In this document: positions 51,285 to 60,347 of the stretch, one piece after another
Position numbering within the stretch: the stretch's first letter is position 1
Layout: the number at the start of each line of letters is the position of its first letter
DNA from: a virus
Virus record (IMG/VR): IMGVR_UViG_3300037493_005685
Span: 31,499 to 95,498 of that record
Strand: one strand, 5' to 3'
DNA: 64,000 nucleotides
Position numbers and translations under genes: made by a program
Notes under the pieces: model-generated
The model's input: the letters and a program-made list of their open reading frames with translations, nothing else
Databases searched by the model: none
What the model was told of the DNA's origin: nothing

Positions 51285-53995
51285 CAGGCCACCAAGTGCA
51301 GACCGATAACGTTGAGGGTCATCGGCTGAACCACGCTGATGTACGCTTCGATACGGTCATCGCTAATGTCGCTCTGCTCAACAGAGTCAACAGAAGACGA
51401 GATGAGAGGCGAACCAATCTTCGGAACGTACCTGGACCTCAGGTTTGTGCCGACAGAGTCACAGGCAGACTTGATAGTCCGGATGGTGTTGTCGTTGATG
51501 TTCCACGTACCAATGAACGGCCGCAGCGTATCGAGATACGTCATCGAGATGAAGTCGAGATTCTTCACGGCCATGTACTCGCCCGTCTCCAGTGAAACCA
51601 CATCAGTAGTGACCTCATGGATAGTATAGGGGAGGCCGGAAGGGGTATCCTGTACGAACACGTAGATACCGCCATTGGACAGGTCAGTGAGCTGCTCCTC
51701 GGTGAAGTAGTCACTCGAGCCATATACACGAGAGATTCCGTTAATCGGGAAGTTCGTGAAGCCCTGCTGAGAAGGCTGACCCGCAGTCTGGCCACCGACG
51801 CAGCAGCTCAGGTAGTAACCGGGCTGGTGACCCGCAGCAGTCGGCACGGTAGAAACAGCGCGAACCAAGCTACCATCGGTCAGACCATCCACGTCTACCG
51901 AGGACGGGTAGGCAAGGAGCAAGCGCTTTGAAGCGAAGCCCTGCGCAACCGACAGCATGTTGGTAACCTGCTCCGACTTCGTCATGCTGCGCACGACGCG
52001 CATGAACACCTGACCGCCGGTAACGGCGCGGTCAGTCGCGGCAGTGCGCTTAGTGAGATGCGGAAGCTCGTTCGCGACAGTCGAAGAGTCCGTACCCTCG
52101 TTCACAACGCGGAGACGCGTGGTGCTCTCCACGAGCGAAACAACCCAAGAGTCGTAGGTGGTCCAGAGGTTGGTCTCTGGGTCCGAGGGAATCTGGATGA
52201 CATCACCGGGGATGACATCACTGAAGTCCGCAGTCGGCACCGAGATGATGTTGTAGAGGTCGTCGAGCGCACTGTTCGCCAGAGAGAACGTGGTGCCCGT
52301 ACCAGGATTGGTGATGGGGCTCGTAACAAGCCGGGACACACCAGCCGGGCTCTTGACGTCGAAAGTGCTGGACGCATTCAGCGTGGTGTAAGCCGACGTA
52401 AGAAGCTCGTCCACTTCCAAGACTAAAGCACTGTTAACGTGGGCCACAGTCAGGGTAGCGGTACCCGTGGTGTGCACGATTGTCACGATATCGCCAGGAA
52501 GAACTGAGGTGGTGAAGTCCGCAGTCTGCCCCGCGTCTTTCGTGAGGGTCAGCGTATGCAGCGTTCCCGGAGAGCTGCTAACCTGCACGCTGGTGGTACC
52601 GCCACCAATCACAGGCACAACGTCCATACTCGTCACGAGCTCAACCGCGCCAGCGACGTGCCGGAACTTCTGCTTGATGCCGTGGTCCAGAACGTAGTTC
52701 GGGTCGGAGTAGCTGGTTGTCATAACGTTCAACACACCCAGGATGGTCGTGTTGTAGGTCAGAGGAACCAGCGAGTAGAAGTCTTTGTCCGTGCTCACCG
52801 TATCCAGGAAGTCCTGGTAGCCAGCGAGGTCATCGGACGCCAGGCCGTAAGCGCGGACTTTCGTCGTGGTGTTGGCCTTCGCCAGAGACACACCGACATG
52901 CAGAGGGTTACGGGCATCGTACTTACCGAGGTAGGTAGTCAGGTCCGTCTGCGTCTCGATGTCCACAATGCGCTGCAGGTCCTGGCGCAGGGCCAAGTAC
53001 TGCATGTAAACCTTGGCGTAGCTGATGCGCTTCGACACCGGGGCACCAGCGATTGTCACAGGCGCCGTCAGCGCGCCAGCAACCGTAGTCGCCTTGGTCT
53101 CGGAGTCCACGGTGACAGAACCGGCAGGCACTTCGTAGTCGTTGAGCTGCCGCTCGACGCGCCAGAGACGGTTACCTACACTGGAGCTATTCGCAGCAGT
53201 GAAGTCAGCCGTCGTGCGCAGGTAGCACTCATCAGCCAGGCCCGTAACGCTTGTCGGGCCATCAATCACCGTGCCGTTGGCACTAGTAATCGTGACCGTG
53301 GCATCGTTAACGGCGCCAACCCAGGCAGAAGTACCGGTGGATTCCACTTCGATACGCTGCGCCACGGAGGAGCCGTTCTCGACGTACTTCTTCTTGACCG
53401 TGTACGTGCCGTTACGCGGGACAGCTGCGGCGTCACCTGTGATGGTGATGATGTCGCCTGCCTGCACACCGAGCGTGTTGAAGTTCGGCCCGGCAGCAGA
53501 GTACAACACGAACACGAGCTCTTTGACCGTCATCACATAGTCAGAAGCACCATCGTTCTTTACGATGAGCGTGTCGCCAGCTTGGACACCGCGCTCTTGC
53601 ATCGTATCCACACCAGCGCCTGGCGTAGCAGGACGGAAGATGTTGTCATTCGCCCAGTACGTTGCGAGGTTAGCGGAATCACTACCGGCGATGACTTCAC
53701 TCAAGATGACGCGGTAATCGTCGAAGAAGATTTTCGCGCTTGCGTCTTCAAGAATCGCACCGGCCTCAAGATTCGGCGGAGTAACGATACTCAAAGCGGT
53801 GACAGTAGCCACTGGATTGGCGGCGTTAACCGCGCTACCGTACGTCGTGGAATAGCAGTCTGTCTTGTCGTCCAGGTAGTCGAGAATTTGCTTACACGGA
53901 CCAACCACGAGGACATTCAAGTCAGCGATATCAGGTGAAACGGTGAACTCCCGGTACTCCTGAAAAACGATCACATTGGGTCGAGTGAGGGCCAT
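51284..53995 (-). CDS. Tail sheath protein (903 aa)
   Basis: 903 residues, AAAGGAGCTGCAA before the ATG. N-terminus MALTRPNVIVFQEYREFT then PDIADLNVLVVGPCKQI is characteristic of contractile-tail sheath proteins of large phages. A variable surface region of beta domains (150-650) follows. The conserved C-terminal part (GQPSQQGFTNFPINGISRVY, YMAVKNLDFISMTYLDTLRP, NIRTIKSACDSVG-type end) interlocks neighbouring subunits. Forms the contractile cylinder around the tube. About 1.5 times longer than T4-type sheaths because of insertions. Confidence 0.9.
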   Translation of the reverse strand: MALTRPNVIVFQEYREFTVSPDIADLNVLVVGPCKQILDYLDDKTDCYSTTYGSAVNAANPVATVTALSIVTPPNLEAGAILEDASAKIFFDDYRVILSEVIAGSDSANLATYWANDNIFRPATPGAGVDTMQERGVQAGDTLIVKNDGASDYVMTVKELVFVLYSAAGPNFNTLGVQAGDIITITGDAAAVPRNGTYTVKKKYVENGSSVAQRIEVESTGTSAWVGAVNDATVTITSANGTVIDGPTSVTGLADECYLRTTADFTAANSSSVGNRLWRVERQLNDYEVPAGSVTVDSETKATTVAGALTAPVTIAGAPVSKRISYAKVYMQYLALRQDLQRIVDIETQTDLTTYLGKYDARNPLHVGVSLAKANTTTKVRAYGLASDDLAGYQDFLDTVSTDKDFYSLVPLTYNTTILGVLNVMTTSYSDPNYVLDHGIKQKFRHVAGAVELVTSMDVVPVIGGGTTSVQVSSSPGTLHTLTLTKDAGQTADFTTSVLPGDIVTIVHTTGTATLTVAHVNSALVLEVDELLTSAYTTLNASSTFDVKSPAGVSRLVTSPITNPGTGTTFSLANSALDDLYNIISVPTADFSDVIPGDVIQIPSDPETNLWTTYDSWVVSLVESTTRLRVVNEGTDSSTVANELPHLTKRTAATDRAVTGGQVFMRVVRSMTKSEQVTNMLSVAQGFASKRLLLAYPSSVDVDGLTDGSLVRAVSTVPTAAGHQPGYYLSCCVGGQTAGQPSQQGFTNFPINGISRVYGSSDYFTEEQLTDLSNGGIYVFVQDTPSGLPYTIHEVTTDVVSLETGEYMAVKNLDFISMTYLDTLRPFIGTWNINDNTIRTIKSACDSVGTNLRSRYVPKIGSPLISSSVDSVEQSDISDDRIEAYISVVQPMTLNVIGLHLVA

Positions 53996-54031
53996 TTGCA
54001 GCTCCTTTATAGGTCACACATCGGTTCAGAA

Positions 54032-54064
54032 GAAGTGTACGTTTTTTCTAATCCCGTACACTTC
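54032..54064 (-). terminator. Hairpin terminator
   Basis: Perfect 10-bp stem GAAGTGTACG / CGTACACTTC overlapping the stop of 54048-54863; TTCTTCTG follows on the minus strand. Confidence 0.55.
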
Positions 54065-54863
54065 GGCGTAACACTAGTCGTTGGTAGTAAGCGTCAGGCG
54101 TTACCCCTTCTTTTCGAATAGCTAACGCGATGTCGTTGACTAGAGGCGCTATGGGACGCACTGCCCAGCGCATCTCGGTAGTGACCGAGAAGTGTATCTG
54201 CGTTTTCCAGATATCCTTCTCCTCCTCATCAACCACTGTTTTTCCTAAGATAGGCTCGGTGATGTCATAGATACCGAAGTCGTGTCGGAAGATATCTCGA
54301 GTGGCTAGGAGAAAAAAGAAAACCGTGTCGCCTAAGATAGATGACTCTCCAGGCGTCTCAGAAGAACACGAAATCATCATGTCCGTTTGCGCGAGGCAGT
54401 AGTATGCCTTGAGGCCACTTGGAAGACGCTCTCCCGCCCGGTTATCCACCACTACCTTTTGCGCTACTGTGTTCCCGTGGTCCACGTAAATAGCTGGGCG
54501 GTAGTTGTGTGTTCCACGGTGTACGTTGAACGCAGAGTCTATGAGTATCTTCGTTCGAATCTCATCTGGGTTCTCTGGCTCTGGGCATTCTGCTTGGGGA
54601 CGAAGACTGTTGTCCCATACCCAAGGAAGGTCCTCACGTGCTTCAGGAGCTCCTTCTGAGTAGGCATGTTCATCTTCAGAATCCATGGCCCCACCACCAA
54701 AAACACTGCCGCCGATGGCGTTGTATCCAAACCTCTCGCGTATGGCGAGCATGAATAACCCCACCAACGCTAACGGCGTTCCCGGCGCAACACGTCTGGA
54801 CTCGTCCACAGACCTAGGAAGATGGCTGCCTTCGTATATCTGATTTGTAAGTATGATGCTCAT
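54048..54863 (-). CDS. Neck/tail-terminator candidate (271 aa)
   Basis: Start MSIILTNQIY at ATG 54863 overlapping the upstream stop (TAATG). The C-terminal half (VVDEEEKDIWKTQIHFSVTTE..PLVNDIALAIRKEGVTPDAYY) has the alpha/beta plan of neck or tail-completion proteins. Location between connectors and sheath supports this; not assigned to a named family. Confidence 0.55.
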   Translation of the reverse strand: MSIILTNQIYEGSHLPRSVDESRRVAPGTPLALVGLFMLAIRERFGYNAIGGSVFGGGAMDSEDEHAYSEGAPEAREDLPWVWDNSLRPQAECPEPENPDEIRTKILIDSAFNVHRGTHNYRPAIYVDHGNTVAQKVVVDNRAGERLPSGLKAYYCLAQTDMMISCSSETPGESSILGDTVFFFLLATRDIFRHDFGIYDITEPILGKTVVDEEEKDIWKTQIHFSVTTEMRWAVRPIAPLVNDIALAIRKEGVTPDAYYQRLVLRRSVRD

Positions 54864-55804
54864 TACGGCGTAACCCACCAGCATGGCTCACGCCACGGCT
54901 CTACGTTTATCTCGTACTCAACCGACCCAGGAGTGAGCTCACTAACTACGAGCTCTTGGTGAACGTCCGTGTCCTGAATAGTTGTCGGAAGAACACTCTT
55001 CACAATAAACCGTTTTCCACTGCGAAGAAAAACGACGATGTCGTCTACGTCCATGTGAGGGACGTTAGCCATAATAATTTGTCGCTGACGAATGTCTGTT
55101 TGACCTTCTAGACGCGTACTGACATTCGTTGCATTGGATGAGATCGTACAGTACCCATACACAGGGTTCATGTATCCCCCTGTGATAGTGGTTCCGTAAC
55201 AAGTTGGGCACGTAGTCCTAGTGCTCTTGTTGGACACAGATACGCACAGAGGACAGCGAACGCCCCAGGTCTTCTTCTTAAGAATGGCGGTCTCAGTGCC
55301 TATCCGCTTCAAAGCTATCAGGGCATCTCGGATAAGCTTCCTGGAGATGCCGGTACGCCTGTTATCCAACCACGGGTCAAGATGCTCCATAGCTGTTGCC
55401 AGCAATATTGGAGGGTCAGGCGGCGTAGGAGGAATCGTTACCGGCGGAGGTGGTGCCTCTATGAGAGCTTCAATTTTGTAGTTCAACGACACGTGCATGT
55501 TTAGTAACGTGCCCTGCGTGTTGTCTACTGTCGCTCCCCAGCTCTCATCTACGTAGTGGTAGACGTTATCCAATCCTGTAGCCAAGGTAGTCCAGGGGCC
55601 AGTTGGACTCTCTGACTTGTAGATGTTGAACAAGTAGTCCGGTGTACCCTGAGGTACATTGCGCAGTACCCACTGGATGAACACGCGTCTCGGCCAGATA
55701 GGATAGACGCGCGTGACCTCAATCTTAAGGTCGTTCGACGTCCTCATAGGAGGACGCTGAACTCCTTGTCGTTCTGAAAGAGGTACCGTGTTGTTGCTTG
55801 TCAT
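54863..55804 (-). CDS. Neck protein with zinc ribbon (313 aa)
   Basis: N-terminal ~110 residues resemble a fibronectin-III-like domain (YPIWPRRVFIQWVLRNVPQG.., FNIYKSESPTGPW), then Pro linker, helical part (RLIRDALIALKRIGTETAIL-type), then VRCPLCVSVSN..TTCPTCYGTTITGGY, a zinc site common in a phage neck/connector family, then a beta C-terminal domain. ATGA overlap with upstream gene. Confidence 0.7.
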   Translation of the reverse strand: MTSNNTVPLSERQGVQRPPMRTSNDLKIEVTRVYPIWPRRVFIQWVLRNVPQGTPDYLFNIYKSESPTGPWTTLATGLDNVYHYVDESWGATVDNTQGTLLNMHVSLNYKIEALIEAPPPPVTIPPTPPDPPILLATAMEHLDPWLDNRRTGISRKLIRDALIALKRIGTETAILKKKTWGVRCPLCVSVSNKSTRTTCPTCYGTTITGGYMNPVYGYCTISSNATNVSTRLEGQTDIRQRQIIMANVPHMDVDDIVVFLRSGKRFIVKSVLPTTIQDTDVHQELVVSELTPGSVEYEINVEPWREPCWWVTP

Positions 55805-56268
55805 ATGGTGTAGCGCCCAATGTAGCGATAGCCAGACGAAATCTTACCGTACATTGACTCCATGTTTTGCTGCGTCTTGATGTTGCGCGCATGGAAGTCA
55901 AATTCTTGCTGCATACGGTCGGCCCAGTTCGCATACTGGGCTTGCTTCTCGTCGAGATTAACCGGCGCAATGTTCCCGTCTTGTGCACGGAGCTCGTTGC
56001 GATTTTGGCGGATACCTTCTGAGCGCAACAAGATGGCACACACTCCACAGAGGAGCATGTACTCGTTAAGAGAGGATGATGGGTCCACAGAGACAGGTGT
56101 TAACGCGTTGTACTTAGACGTAGCAAAACGTACCGCCCGTTGAATGTCGTCGTCAGAGAACTCAACTCCGTCAGGAAGAAGGATGTTGTGTTGCGGGGTA
56201 TCCCGCAAGAACCAACGGATATCTTCAGTGGAAAGCGGGAGTCTATTTGCCTGTACGACAACAGTCAT
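55801..56268 (-). CDS. Head-tail connector candidate (155 aa)
   Basis: GAGAGGTTACT before the ATG. Mostly helical: LSTEDIRWFLRDTPQHN, DDDIQRAVRFATSKYNALTP, then a longer helix set. Size, fold look and position next to neck genes fit a head-completion/connector protein. Confidence 0.6.
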   Translation of the reverse strand: MTVVVQANRLPLSTEDIRWFLRDTPQHNILLPDGVEFSDDDIQRAVRFATSKYNALTPVSVDPSSSLNEYMLLCGVCAILLRSEGIRQNRNELRAQDGNIAPVNLDEKQAQYANWADRMQQEFDFHARNIKTQQNMESMYGKISSGYRYIGRYTI

Positions 56269-56277
56269 AGTAACCTC

Positions 56278-56754
56278 TCAGACGAAAGAGCTAGCGGCAG
56301 CCCTGGTAAGAATCAGCGTGATGGCCCCAGCGGCGCTAGTGACGATTTTCAACTGCTGGAAAGGCATGACGATAAGGGGCGTCGAGAGACACTTTCGGGT
56401 AAGGTTTCCCGCCTCAGTAGTCAGAACAGCAACATCCCTAGTCCCGTCTGTAGCAGTCATGTCATGGAGCGTAATCGTGTACGTTCCACCAGAACCCACA
56501 GCAGCTTGAATCTCTCGGACAATAACCGGGTCCGTGTCCGACAATTGAATCAGCCCGCCGTCCGTAAGAACTTCTTCAGTGGTGGGAGTAGCTGCGAGAG
56601 CGTAGCCCTGAAGACCACCAAAGTAGTACGTGGGGTAGCAGAGAGTCGGGGTAGCGATAACAGTCTTAGTCGCGGCAACGCCTGTCATAGCGCCCACGCT
56701 GCGCATACGAAGAGCAGTGGGAACCGGGCCTGTACAGATAGTATTGATACTCAT
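56278..56754 (-). CDS. Virion beta-sandwich protein (158 aa)
   Basis: AAAGGTGCACCA before the ATG, which overlaps the upstream stop (ATGA). Beta-rich Thr/Val/Ala protein (TYTITLHDMTATDGTRDVAV). Small head- or neck-decorating protein by context. Confidence 0.6.
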   Translation of the reverse strand: MSINTICTGPVPTALRMRSVGAMTGVAATKTVIATPTLCYPTYYFGGLQGYALAATPTTEEVLTDGGLIQLSDTDPVIVREIQAAVGSGGTYTITLHDMTATDGTRDVAVLTTEAGNLTRKCLSTPLIVMPFQQLKIVTSAAGAITLILTRAAASSFV

Positions 56755-57479
56755 TGGTGCACCTTTGTGAGAGACTTTATCTCGTCTTTTATGCCAGCGA
56801 TTTCATCTGCAGGAACTTTAGACCATGAGCCATATTGCTTAATGAGCTGTTGTTTACGCTCTTGATAATAGGCGTCAGGCGAGGGTTGGTCTAACTTCTG
56901 TCCTTGGGACATGCTAGACACTGCGGACAAAATTCTAAACTCAATCTGGCCGAAGCGCGCATCTAGTTCTTTTTGCTGGGTCAGCGCATTCTCAAGAGAC
57001 GCTTCCTTATGTGTCTGTATTTCTACGCGGACACTTCTAACATCAGAGGACAGCTCCTTAACGGCACTACTCGTGTCCGACACTGTCTCGGTTAACGTGT
57101 AGTACTGCCAAAGCCACCCACCTATGACCATCAAGCCACTGAGGGCACCTATGGCCACTGTGTTACGGAAAAAATTCCGCCAACCGTCAATTGAACGTTT
57201 CATGTCCTCGAACTCCTCGTGACGGCTACAGCCCTTTAGGCTGTCTACCTTGTCCTCGATGATTCGAAATTTTGCTGTGTTCGACGCTTCACGTTCTTCG
57301 AAAATGGCATGGTCGAGTTTCTTCTCTTCTATCTTTCGAAGGTCCTCACGCAGCCATTCACTCCTTGACACATTTGCAGGGTAAGTCCCTGAATCAAGCA
57401 ACTGTTGTGGTTTATGCGTCACCCCGTAAGGTGGCATCAAAGAGTCAATTACTTTAGGCTGACTCGCGTCCTTAGGCAT
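56751..57479 (-). CDS. Membrane coiled-coil protein in virion operon (242 aa)
   Basis: AAGAGGTGAGGG before the ATG. Polar N-terminus, coiled coil, one transmembrane helix at about 112-132 (AIGALSGLMVIGGWLWQYY), second coiled coil (VKELSSDVRSVRVEIQTHKE). Reminiscent of membrane proteins encoded near phage lysis or tail genes; role unknown. Confidence 0.65.
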   Translation of the reverse strand: MPKDASQPKVIDSLMPPYGVTHKPQQLLDSGTYPANVSRSEWLREDLRKIEEKKLDHAIFEEREASNTAKFRIIEDKVDSLKGCSRHEEFEDMKRSIDGWRNFFRNTVAIGALSGLMVIGGWLWQYYTLTETVSDTSSAVKELSSDVRSVRVEIQTHKEASLENALTQQKELDARFGQIEFRILSAVSSMSQGQKLDQPSPDAYYQERKQQLIKQYGSWSKVPADEIAGIKDEIKSLTKVHQ

Positions 57480-57493
57480 CCCTCACCTCTTAT

Positions 57494-57763
57494 TTACGTC
57501 GTAACTTCAACCGTCGTAGGTCCGTACTCCGAGATTTTCTCAAAATGAATAACGTAGGTAGATGCCTCATCAAGGTCGATGGGTTCATTCCAACGTCCGT
57601 TTACATCTGTGTCGGTCTGCCCCACCCAAGTATCCACAATACCTGCCGCATAATTAGCGAGAGTGAACACGGTGATAACTACGCCTTCAACCGGCTCATT
57701 TGCGATATCCAACACCTGGAGGTCATCGGTGTCCGGATAATTATGGTTCACCATCACAGCCAT
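57494..57763 (-). CDS. Ig-like/carboxypeptidase-regulatory-like virion protein (89 aa)
   Basis: GAGGAAGGACGTTTCTC before the ATG. A single beta-sandwich: NEPVEGVVITVFTLANYAAG, TDTDVNGRWNEPIDL, YVIHFEK, typical of small decorating domains on phage heads and tails. Confidence 0.65.
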   Translation of the reverse strand: MAVMVNHNYPDTDDLQVLDIANEPVEGVVITVFTLANYAAGIVDTWVGQTDTDVNGRWNEPIDLDEASTYVIHFEKISEYGPTTVEVTT

Positions 57764-57799
57764 GAGAAACGTCCTTCCTCACGAGAACAATCCAACTAC

Positions 57800-57812
57800 T
57801 TAAATAGTAGGC
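57800..57812 (-). promoter_or_regulatory. Late-promoter motif class 2
   Basis: Minus strand GCCTACTATTTAA, 37 nt before the ATG at 57763. Also within a CCAACTA/TAGTTGG inverted repeat that may end the upstream gene. Confidence 0.4.
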
Positions 57813-57830
57813 TAGTTGGGTAAGGCGAGA

Positions 57831-58226
57831 TTAACGGCGGCCCTTGCGGGGCTTGAAGACATTCGACGAAGAGGGGGGCGGGGTAACTGAAGGGGCTGAG
57901 ACAGTCACAGGAGTCGGCTCGTCATCGTACACCTCTTCACTGTTGACCAGCTCTTCCCCTGCATCAATCATCGGCTCTTCCATGATAACCACTGGAGGAG
58001 CGGCAGGCGCAGGCTGAACGGGCTTAGGCGCTACCTGGATTTCTTGGCCGGTTACGATAATCACTTTGGTGCCGATCATCGCACGTAAAGAAGGCTGGGT
58101 AGCCACGGACGGGTACACGTCCTTCTCTTCACCGGCTTCAAGAGTAAGCGGCATGTCGCCCGCCTCACGAACAGCAGAAAACACCAGCTTACTCTGACTG
58201 ATGTTTTTGATTCTTACGAGTGACAT
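57831..58226 (-). CDS. Virion protein with beta domain and Pro-rich tail (131 aa)
   Basis: AAAGGAGCTGCAG before the ATG. Residues 1-60 are a small beta domain (LVRIKNISQSKLVFSAV); the rest is Pro/Glu/Val-rich and disordered with a basic end (KPRKGRR). Directly downstream of the capsid gene. Function not known. Confidence 0.65.
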   Translation of the reverse strand: MSLVRIKNISQSKLVFSAVREAGDMPLTLEAGEEKDVYPSVATQPSLRAMIGTKVIIVTGQEIQVAPKPVQPAPAAPPVVIMEEPMIDAGEELVNSEEVYDDEPTPVTVSAPSVTPPPSSSNVFKPRKGRR

Positions 58227-58254
58227 CTGCAGCTCCTTTAGGGGGAAGAGAGAA

Positions 58255-58300
58255 AGCCTACCGAATAGGGGAGCAAAAGAGAGAGACTACTCGGCAGGCT
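58255..58300 (-). terminator. Terminator after capsid gene
   Basis: Minus strand AGCCTGCCGA-loop-TCGGTAGGCT then TTCTCTCTT. Confidence 0.65.
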
Positions 58301-58318
58301 TCTCAGGTCCTCAGTTCA

Positions 58319-59239
58319 TCACGGGAAGATGATCTGCTGGATGGACAGCGAGTTGCCGATGCCCAGACCCAGGGCTTCATACGTCCAGAACATGATGACG
58401 TCTGCCTTCTGCTCGATGTACAGAGTCGCATCTTGCAGCAGGTAGAAGTTGCCGAGGAAGTTGTTCGGGCTCTGGGGCGCGAAGATGAACGCGTGGTTGA
58501 TCGGATAGACCTGGGGTTTCACAGTCGTCACGACCGGGAGGCCCCACAGCTTCTGCGAGGATTCGATACCCTCGTCGAAGTGGCGCTTGGCGATCTCATG
58601 ACCAACGGACGTCGCCGGGAGGTCCAGGGCGTCAAGATACTTGGCCTTCGCCATGAGCATCTTGCCGACCGGCCTACGACGCTCGAGCAGGGCGCGCATG
58701 CCCAGCTTGAAGGTGCCGCTCTGGAAGCCGCCGTTAGTCTGCTGAACGCTCGGGTTCGCAGTCGTGATGGCGAGGATGGTCTCGTAGAATTTGCGGTCTT
58801 CTTCGTCCGCCATGTCCTTCACGGAGTTGTCCGACAGAATCTGCCGGATGTCGCTCGTGTAGGTCATGAGCTCGAACTTCGACTTCGTGAACCGCTGGCT
58901 CTCGATTTTGCCGAACTTCACGGCATAGCGCTTGCCACGGAACCACGTGCGCTGACCGGTGCCCTGGAAGTTCACGAAGGTCGCCACCGAGTCGGGCTCC
59001 TTGTCGATGATCTTCACCGGCTGGTCGCTGTCGAGCGTGCGGTCGATCTGGTCTTCGGTGATGCCCTGAGGAACGATGATCTCACGGACAGCCGCTTCCT
59101 GGCGGAGTTTCTCGCGGATAAACGCGGAACCTTCGACCTGGGCTTCCTTTGACATCCCGTTCTCGATTTTGCGGATGAAGTTGCTATTGAGGAACTGCGC
59201 AGTGATTTGCGGGTTCTCAATCTGGTAGGTGCTGCTCAT
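58319..59239 (-). CDS. Major capsid protein (HK97 fold)
   Basis: 306 residues, AAGAGGAAATACG before the ATG. Helical N-arm (RKIENGMSKEAQVEGSAFIR) with a K-E-A that fits the K-x-A pattern. E-loop/P-domain region follows (WFRGKRYAVKFGKIES), then AFIFAPQSPNNFLGNFYLLQ, DATLYIEQKADVIMFW and LGIGNSLSIQQIIF, typical of major capsid proteins of large myoviruses. Flanked by decoration and scaffold-like genes. GC-rich and strongly codon-biased, as expected of the most expressed gene; its own terminator lies downstream. Confidence 0.88.
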   Translation of the reverse strand: MSSTYQIENPQITAQFLNSNFIRKIENGMSKEAQVEGSAFIREKLRQEAAVREIIVPQGITEDQIDRTLDSDQPVKIIDKEPDSVATFVNFQGTGQRTWFRGKRYAVKFGKIESQRFTKSKFELMTYTSDIRQILSDNSVKDMADEEDRKFYETILAITTANPSVQQTNGGFQSGTFKLGMRALLERRRPVGKMLMAKAKYLDALDLPATSVGHEIAKRHFDEGIESSQKLWGLPVVTTVKPQVYPINHAFIFAPQSPNNFLGNFYLLQDATLYIEQKADVIMFWTYEALGLGIGNSLSIQQIIFP

Positions 59240-59279
59240 CGTATTTCCTCTTTCCTAGTGAAAAGGTTACTTACCCGGT

Positions 59280-59789
59280 TTACGGGTGGCCCATAGAGAT
59301 GCCCTGCGGAATGATGACGTCCAACACGAGGTTGGTGGCATCGAGACCGTTGGGACCAACAACTCCGTAACAGGATTCGCCCTGAGCCGCAGCGCGGAAG
59401 GAGCCGCCCGTGGTGTTATCACAGGTGAGGATGTCACCGATGGTGTACGACGTGGAGACGTAGTACGGGGCTTTGATACGAACGCCGCCCTGGATGAACG
59501 TGCACTTGCCGGTGAGGCTACCGTCGTAGTCGGCGTTGCCGTCCACGGCGATGAACATCAGGCAAGGAGCATTCGTGAGGGAGTCGTCGTTGTCGGCGAC
59601 GATGGCTTTGCCCGTGTGAGCAGCGTCCATCACGCAAATCATGCCCGCCTGGATGGAGCCAGCACGCGGCGTACCCTCGGAATCCGGACCCAGAGCGCCG
59701 TAGACATCGAGGGTCAGGCCCAGCGAAGCCAGCGCCGCAGGATGCGGGTCACAAGTGACGATGTCGAATTTCGAAGCAAGAAGAGTCAT
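59280..59789 (-). CDS. Head decoration/stabilisation protein (169 aa)
   Basis: AAAGGACAAAACG before the ATG. Beta-rich, Gly/Asp/Thr-rich (GMICVMDAAHTGKAIVADND, YDGSLTGKCTFIQGGVRI). Immediately upstream of the capsid gene, the usual place of a gpD-like decoration protein. Assigned on context and composition. Confidence 0.7.
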   Translation of the reverse strand: MTLLASKFDIVTCDPHPAALASLGLTLDVYGALGPDSEGTPRAGSIQAGMICVMDAAHTGKAIVADNDDSLTNAPCLMFIAVDGNADYDGSLTGKCTFIQGGVRIKAPYYVSTSYTIGDILTCDNTTGGSFRAAAQGESCYGVVGPNGLDATNLVLDVIIPQGISMGHP

Positions 59790-59824
59790 CGTTTTGTCCT
59801 TTCAACCTACCTGCCCGCTTTGGG

Positions 59825-60160
59825 TCAGGACATTAGCCAGTTTGTGAACCGTTCGTCAGCTCTGCCCTCATTGGACGAAGCCGTCTTCACGGTGTCATTT
59901 CCTGCGGGGCCACCCATGTTATCCACACGAGTTGAACCGGCAATCTTTTCGATCAGGCTCGCAACCTCGGGGCCAGCAGACGCGAGTTTATGAAGAACAG
60001 ACGCGTCAATGTTCTCCCCCAAGAAGGACGACAGCTTCTCTTGAAGATGTGCTGCGTCCTTTTCGTGAGCTTCTTTGACCCGGCTCTCTTGCTCACGGCT
60101 GACCTCGTCGAAGTACGACGCCGCCTTTTCGAGAACATCTGCTACGAGGTGCTTATCCAT
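59825..60160 (-). CDS. Helical virion protein with LEKAA head (111 aa)
   Basis: AAAGGACTGAAAT before the ATG. Starts DKHLVADVLEKAASYFDEVS, a K-x-A-type helix that I associate with small phage head-operon proteins, then SSFLGENIDASVLHKLASAG and TVKTASSNEG. Possibly a scaffold component or internal head protein processed at K-x-A sites. Confidence 0.65.
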   Translation of the reverse strand: MDKHLVADVLEKAASYFDEVSREQESRVKEAHEKDAAHLQEKLSSFLGENIDASVLHKLASAGPEVASLIEKIAGSTRVDNMGGPAGNDTVKTASSNEGRADERFTNWLMS

Positions 60161-60171
60161 ATTTCAGTCCT

Positions 60172-60345
60172 TTACTCTCCAACCGTCTCACTGGAAAGTA
60201 TACGCTTGAGTTCGGAAAGTCCGCGAGCAGCAACTAAAATTTTTGCGATTTTTTCTGTCTTCGCTTTTTCAGTTGTCGCTGCTCTGCCGCGTAAATCAGC
60301 GGCCACTTTCCGGAGCTCATCTGCAAGCTGCTTCGGGTTCATCAT
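60172..60345 (-). CDS. Small helical KxA protein (57 aa)
   Basis: ATGATG at 60345 with GGAAGGGGTTAACA. MMNPKQLADELRKVAADLRG..., with K-V-A and E-K-I-A-K repeats of the same signature as the scaffold-like protein. A class 2 motif (GTATACTTTCC) sits at its 3' end before the next gene. Confidence 0.65.
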   Translation of the reverse strand: MMNPKQLADELRKVAADLRGRAATTEKAKTEKIAKILVAARGLSELKRILSSETVGE

Positions 60346-60347
60346 TG

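Noticed and set aside
52556-53938. 460-residue plus frame opposite the tail sheath
   Set aside because: Arg/Val/His-rich shadow of the GC-rich sheath gene; no ribosome binding site.
58220-59152. 310-residue plus frame opposite the capsid gene
   Set aside because: Antisense shadow caused by strong codon bias of the capsid gene.
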